Source of the DNA: an uncultured Lachnospiraceae bacterium
GTDB taxonomy: Bacteria > Bacillota_A > Clostridia > Lachnospirales > Lachnospiraceae
NCBI GenBank assembly: GCA_910588595.1
Contig: CAJUQU010000179.1
Location: 1 to 7,872, forward strand
DNA: 7,872 nucleotides
Direction: 5' to 3'
The notes beneath the pieces are model-generated. The model saw only the letters and a program-made list of their open reading frames with translations, searched no databases and had not been told where the DNA came from. The first letter of the stretch is position 1. The number at the start of each line of letters is the position of its first letter. Both the position numbers and the translations under genes were made by a program. Below, in pieces: positions 5,482 through 7,872 of the stretch.

Positions 5482-7821
5482 ATGAAATTCAGTAACGGCT
5501 GCTGGCTTCAGCAGAAAGGCTGTGAATGCTTCGCGCCACAGCAGGCATACTTCACAAAAATAGAGGCGGACAAAGTAACGATCTGTGCCCCTACAACACG
5601 CATCAACCACAGAGGTGACACACTCGGCGGCATCAATCTGACGCTGGTCATCACTGCCCCCATGGACGAGGTGATCCGCGTGCAGACCTACCATCATCTC
5701 GGCGCAGTAAATACCTTTCCGGCGTTTGAGATCAACACCGACGCCAGACCTCTCAAAGTGGATGAGGACGAGGAGCGCATCACGGTACACAGCGGTTCCC
5801 TTGCCCTTGAGATCGGCAAAAACAGCTGGTATATGCGCTACACGCGAAATGGCAGGCTGATCACGGAGTCCAGGGCAAAAGACCTCGCCCTGATGAAGAC
5901 GGACTGGCACGGAATGGCTTATGACAGCGGCGACAACCACGACACCTACATGCGCCAGCAGCTCGGCATCGGTGTCGATGAGAAGATATATGGTCTCGGC
6001 GAGCGCTTCACCCCGTTTGTCAAGAACGGACAGAGCGTGACGATCTGGAACGCTGACGGCGGCACCAGCACAGAACAGTGCTACAAGAACATTCCATTTT
6101 ATATATCAAACAAAGGATATGGTATCTTTGTAAACCACCCGGAAAACGTAGAATTTGAGGTCGGCACAGAGATGGTCACAAAAGTCGAATTTTCCGTGGG
6201 AGGCACCTATCTGGACTACTTCCTGATCGATGGACCCGAGATGAAGGACGTACTCAGAAGATACACGGATATCACAGGAAAACCAGGGCTTCCCGCGCCG
6301 TGGACTTTTGGATTGTGGCTGTCCACCTCGTTCACGACAAACTACGACGAGGAGACGGTCATGAGCTTTGTCGACGGTATGCTCAACAGGGGGATCCCGC
6401 TTCGGACGTTCCATTTTGACTGTTTCTGGATGAAGGAGTTCCATTGGAGTGACTTTCTGTGGGACAGCAGAGTATTTCCGGATCCCGCAGGAATGCTAAA
6501 GCGGATCAAGGACAAAGGACTAAACATCTGTGTATGGATCAACTCGTACATCGGGCAGGAATCCGCCCTATTCAGAGAGGGTATGGAAAAGGGGTACTTT
6601 ATCAGACGTCCCAACGGTCAGGTGTGGCAGTGGGATATGTGGCAGCCCGGCATGGCGATCGTGGATTTCACAAATCCTGCCGCATGGAAATGGTTCCAGG
6701 ACAAGCTTGAGATCCTGCTCGACATGGGTGTCGACTGCTTCAAGACGGACTTTGGCGAGAGGATCCCGACAGACGCTGTCTATTATGACCGGTCTGATCC
6801 GAGAAAAATGCACAACTATTACACATATCTATACAACAAATGCGTATACGAACTGCTCGAGAGAAAACGCGGAAAGGGACAGGCTGTCCTCTTCGCCCGC
6901 TCAGCGACTGCCGGCGGTCAGAAATTCCCCGTGCACTGGGGCGGCGACTGCTGGTCCGACTATGAGTCCATGGAGGAGAGCCTGCGCGGAGGCCTGTCGC
7001 TGTGCATGTCGGGCTTTGGCTTCTGGGCACATGACATCGGCGGCTTTGAGCACACCTCCACGGCGGATGTATACAAGCGCTGGGTCGCTTTCGGCCTGCT
7101 CTCCTCACACAGCAGGCTCCACGGCAGCCAGTCCTACCGCGTGCCTTGGATGTACGACGAGGAAGCTGTCGACGTTGTGCGTTTCTTTACACGTCTGAAA
7201 GCGAAACTGATGCCCTATATCTACAGGACTGCCATCACTGCTGCCACACAGGGCATCCCAACCATGCGCAGCATGGTGCTCGAGTTCACGAAAGACAAGA
7301 CCTGCCACTATCTCGACAAACAGTACATGCTCGGTGACAGTCTGCTCGTGGCGCCGATCTTCAACGAGGAGAGCCGGGCAGAATACTATCTGCCGCAGGG
7401 GATCTGGACGAACTTCTTTACCGGCAAGGAGTACCGGGGCGGCACATGGATCGAGGAACAGCACGGCTATCTGAGCATTCCGCTGATGGTGCGCGAGAAC
7501 TCTGTCGTGGCGGTCGGCGCACATGACGACAGACCGGACTACGACTACGCTGACGGCTGCGAGCTGCGCGTCTTTGCCATCCACGACGGTGTCAAGATCG
7601 ACACCGAAGTCTACGGGATGAACAACACCGTCGAGCTGTCCGCTTCCGTAAAGCGTCAGGGACACAGCATCCTCGTGACAGTGGACGGCAGCAAGCCGTA
7701 CACGATCCGCATGGTCAATATGCGCGCTGCAAACGCCGTACACGGATTTCTGACGATCGAGGGAAATGATTCCATCGTCACGCCTGACCAGGGCGCAAAT
7801 GTGATCGAGATCACATTCTAG
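5482..7821 (+). CDS. GH31 alpha-xylosidase (YicI type)
   Basis: The enzyme releases alpha-linked xylose from the non-reducing end of substrates such as isoprimeverose-type xyloglucan oligosaccharides. It matches E. coli YicI, as recalled, along its whole length: 779 residues here against 772. The N-terminal beta-sandwich runs to about 265, the (beta/alpha)8 barrel from about 270 to 580, and C-terminal beta domains follow. The nucleophile is D423 in KTDFGERIP and the acid/base is D489 in HWGGDCWSDYE, spaced exactly as in YicI (D416, D482). C314-F315 in FHFDCFWMK match the residues that favour xylose over glucose. There is no signal peptide, so the sugar must be imported. The start at 5482 has AAGAGG at 5471-5476 (5-base gap); the ATG at 5479 is only 2 bases from it. 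An in-frame ATG at 5380 lies within the promoter and is rejected. No transporter or regulator adjoins it here. Confidence 0.95.
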   Translation: MKFSNGCWLQQKGCECFAPQQAYFTKIEADKVTICAPTTRINHRGDTLGGINLTLVITAPMDEVIRVQTYHHLGAVNTFPAFEINTDARPLKVDEDEERITVHSGSLALEIGKNSWYMRYTRNGRLITESRAKDLALMKTDWHGMAYDSGDNHDTYMRQQLGIGVDEKIYGLGERFTPFVKNGQSVTIWNADGGTSTEQCYKNIPFYISNKGYGIFVNHPENVEFEVGTEMVTKVEFSVGGTYLDYFLIDGPEMKDVLRRYTDITGKPGLPAPWTFGLWLSTSFTTNYDEETVMSFVDGMLNRGIPLRTFHFDCFWMKEFHWSDFLWDSRVFPDPAGMLKRIKDKGLNICVWINSYIGQESALFREGMEKGYFIRRPNGQVWQWDMWQPGMAIVDFTNPAAWKWFQDKLEILLDMGVDCFKTDFGERIPTDAVYYDRSDPRKMHNYYTYLYNKCVYELLERKRGKGQAVLFARSATAGGQKFPVHWGGDCWSDYESMEESLRGGLSLCMSGFGFWAHDIGGFEHTSTADVYKRWVAFGLLSSHSRLHGSQSYRVPWMYDEEAVDVVRFFTRLKAKLMPYIYRTAITAATQGIPTMRSMVLEFTKDKTCHYLDKQYMLGDSLLVAPIFNEESRAEYYLPQGIWTNFFTGKEYRGGTWIEEQHGYLSIPLMVRENSVVAVGAHDDRPDYDYADGCELRVFAIHDGVKIDTEVYGMNNTVELSASVKRQGHSILVTVDGSKPYTIRMVNMRAANAVHGFLTIEGNDSIVTPDQGANVIEITF

Positions 7822-7872
7822 TGCTCCATCCAGACAGAAATTAGAGTTGTGGACTGCATGGTTTGTGCCAGT
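7822..7872. other. Sequence after the GH31 gene, nothing recognised
   Basis: The 51 bases after the stop codon show no hairpin with a T-run, no ribosome binding site and no start of a recognisable gene. Whether GH31 is followed by further sugar-use genes cannot be judged from this window. Confidence 0.5.

Noticed and set aside
7105..7743. Minus-strand open frame of 212 codons opposite the GH31 gene
   Set aside because: It is a mirror of a confidently identified coding region and shows no domain or start signal.

Overview
The window looks like chromosomal DNA of a Gram-positive, Lachnospiraceae-type Clostridium relative. The evidence is the style of its proteins (a Firmicutes Y-family polymerase followed by a YolD-like gene, a YicI-type alpha-xylosidase, a Firmicutes dihydrofolate reductase), strong AGGAGG ribosome binding sites, and GC-rich coding DNA broken by AT-rich promoter gaps. 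This placement is inferred from protein resemblance recalled from memory; no database search was possible.

Layout, left to right. (1) 3-1009, plus strand: the C-terminal part of a Y-family lesion-bypass DNA polymerase, cut by the window edge, overlapping by one base a YolD-like gene that stops at about half the usual family length. (2) 1010-1170: a regulatory gap with a candidate promoter and a small hairpin. (3) 1171-1970, plus strand: an XRE-type helix-turn-helix domain fused to an orotate phosphoribosyltransferase-like (OPRT-like) domain, interrupted by an apparent one-base deletion near 1531-1533. (4) 1972-2020: a 17-bp perfect hairpin, the shared terminator of two converging transcription units. 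(5) 5239 down to 2021, minus strand: a beta-CASP metallo-beta-lactamase-fold protein (probable RNA-processing nuclease), then folA (dihydrofolate reductase), then ilvE (branched-chain aminotransferase). The first two are tightly linked. ilvE has a good promoter of its own that overlaps the end of folA. (6) 5240-5481: an AT-rich divergent promoter region with a spaced inverted repeat. (7) 5482-7821, plus strand: a GH31 alpha-xylosidase. The last 51 bases hold nothing recognisable.

The genes do not form one pathway. The minus-strand group is housekeeping (RNA processing, folate, branched-chain amino acids), GH31 serves use of plant xyloglucan-type oligosaccharides, and the left end is a DNA damage tolerance module of a kind often found on mobile elements. 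The least ordinary item is the XRE-OPRT-like fusion. Several residues needed for catalysis in true OPRT appear replaced while the PRPP-binding motif is kept, which suggests a ligand-sensing regulator rather than a pyrimidine biosynthesis enzyme. In this copy it appears frameshifted.
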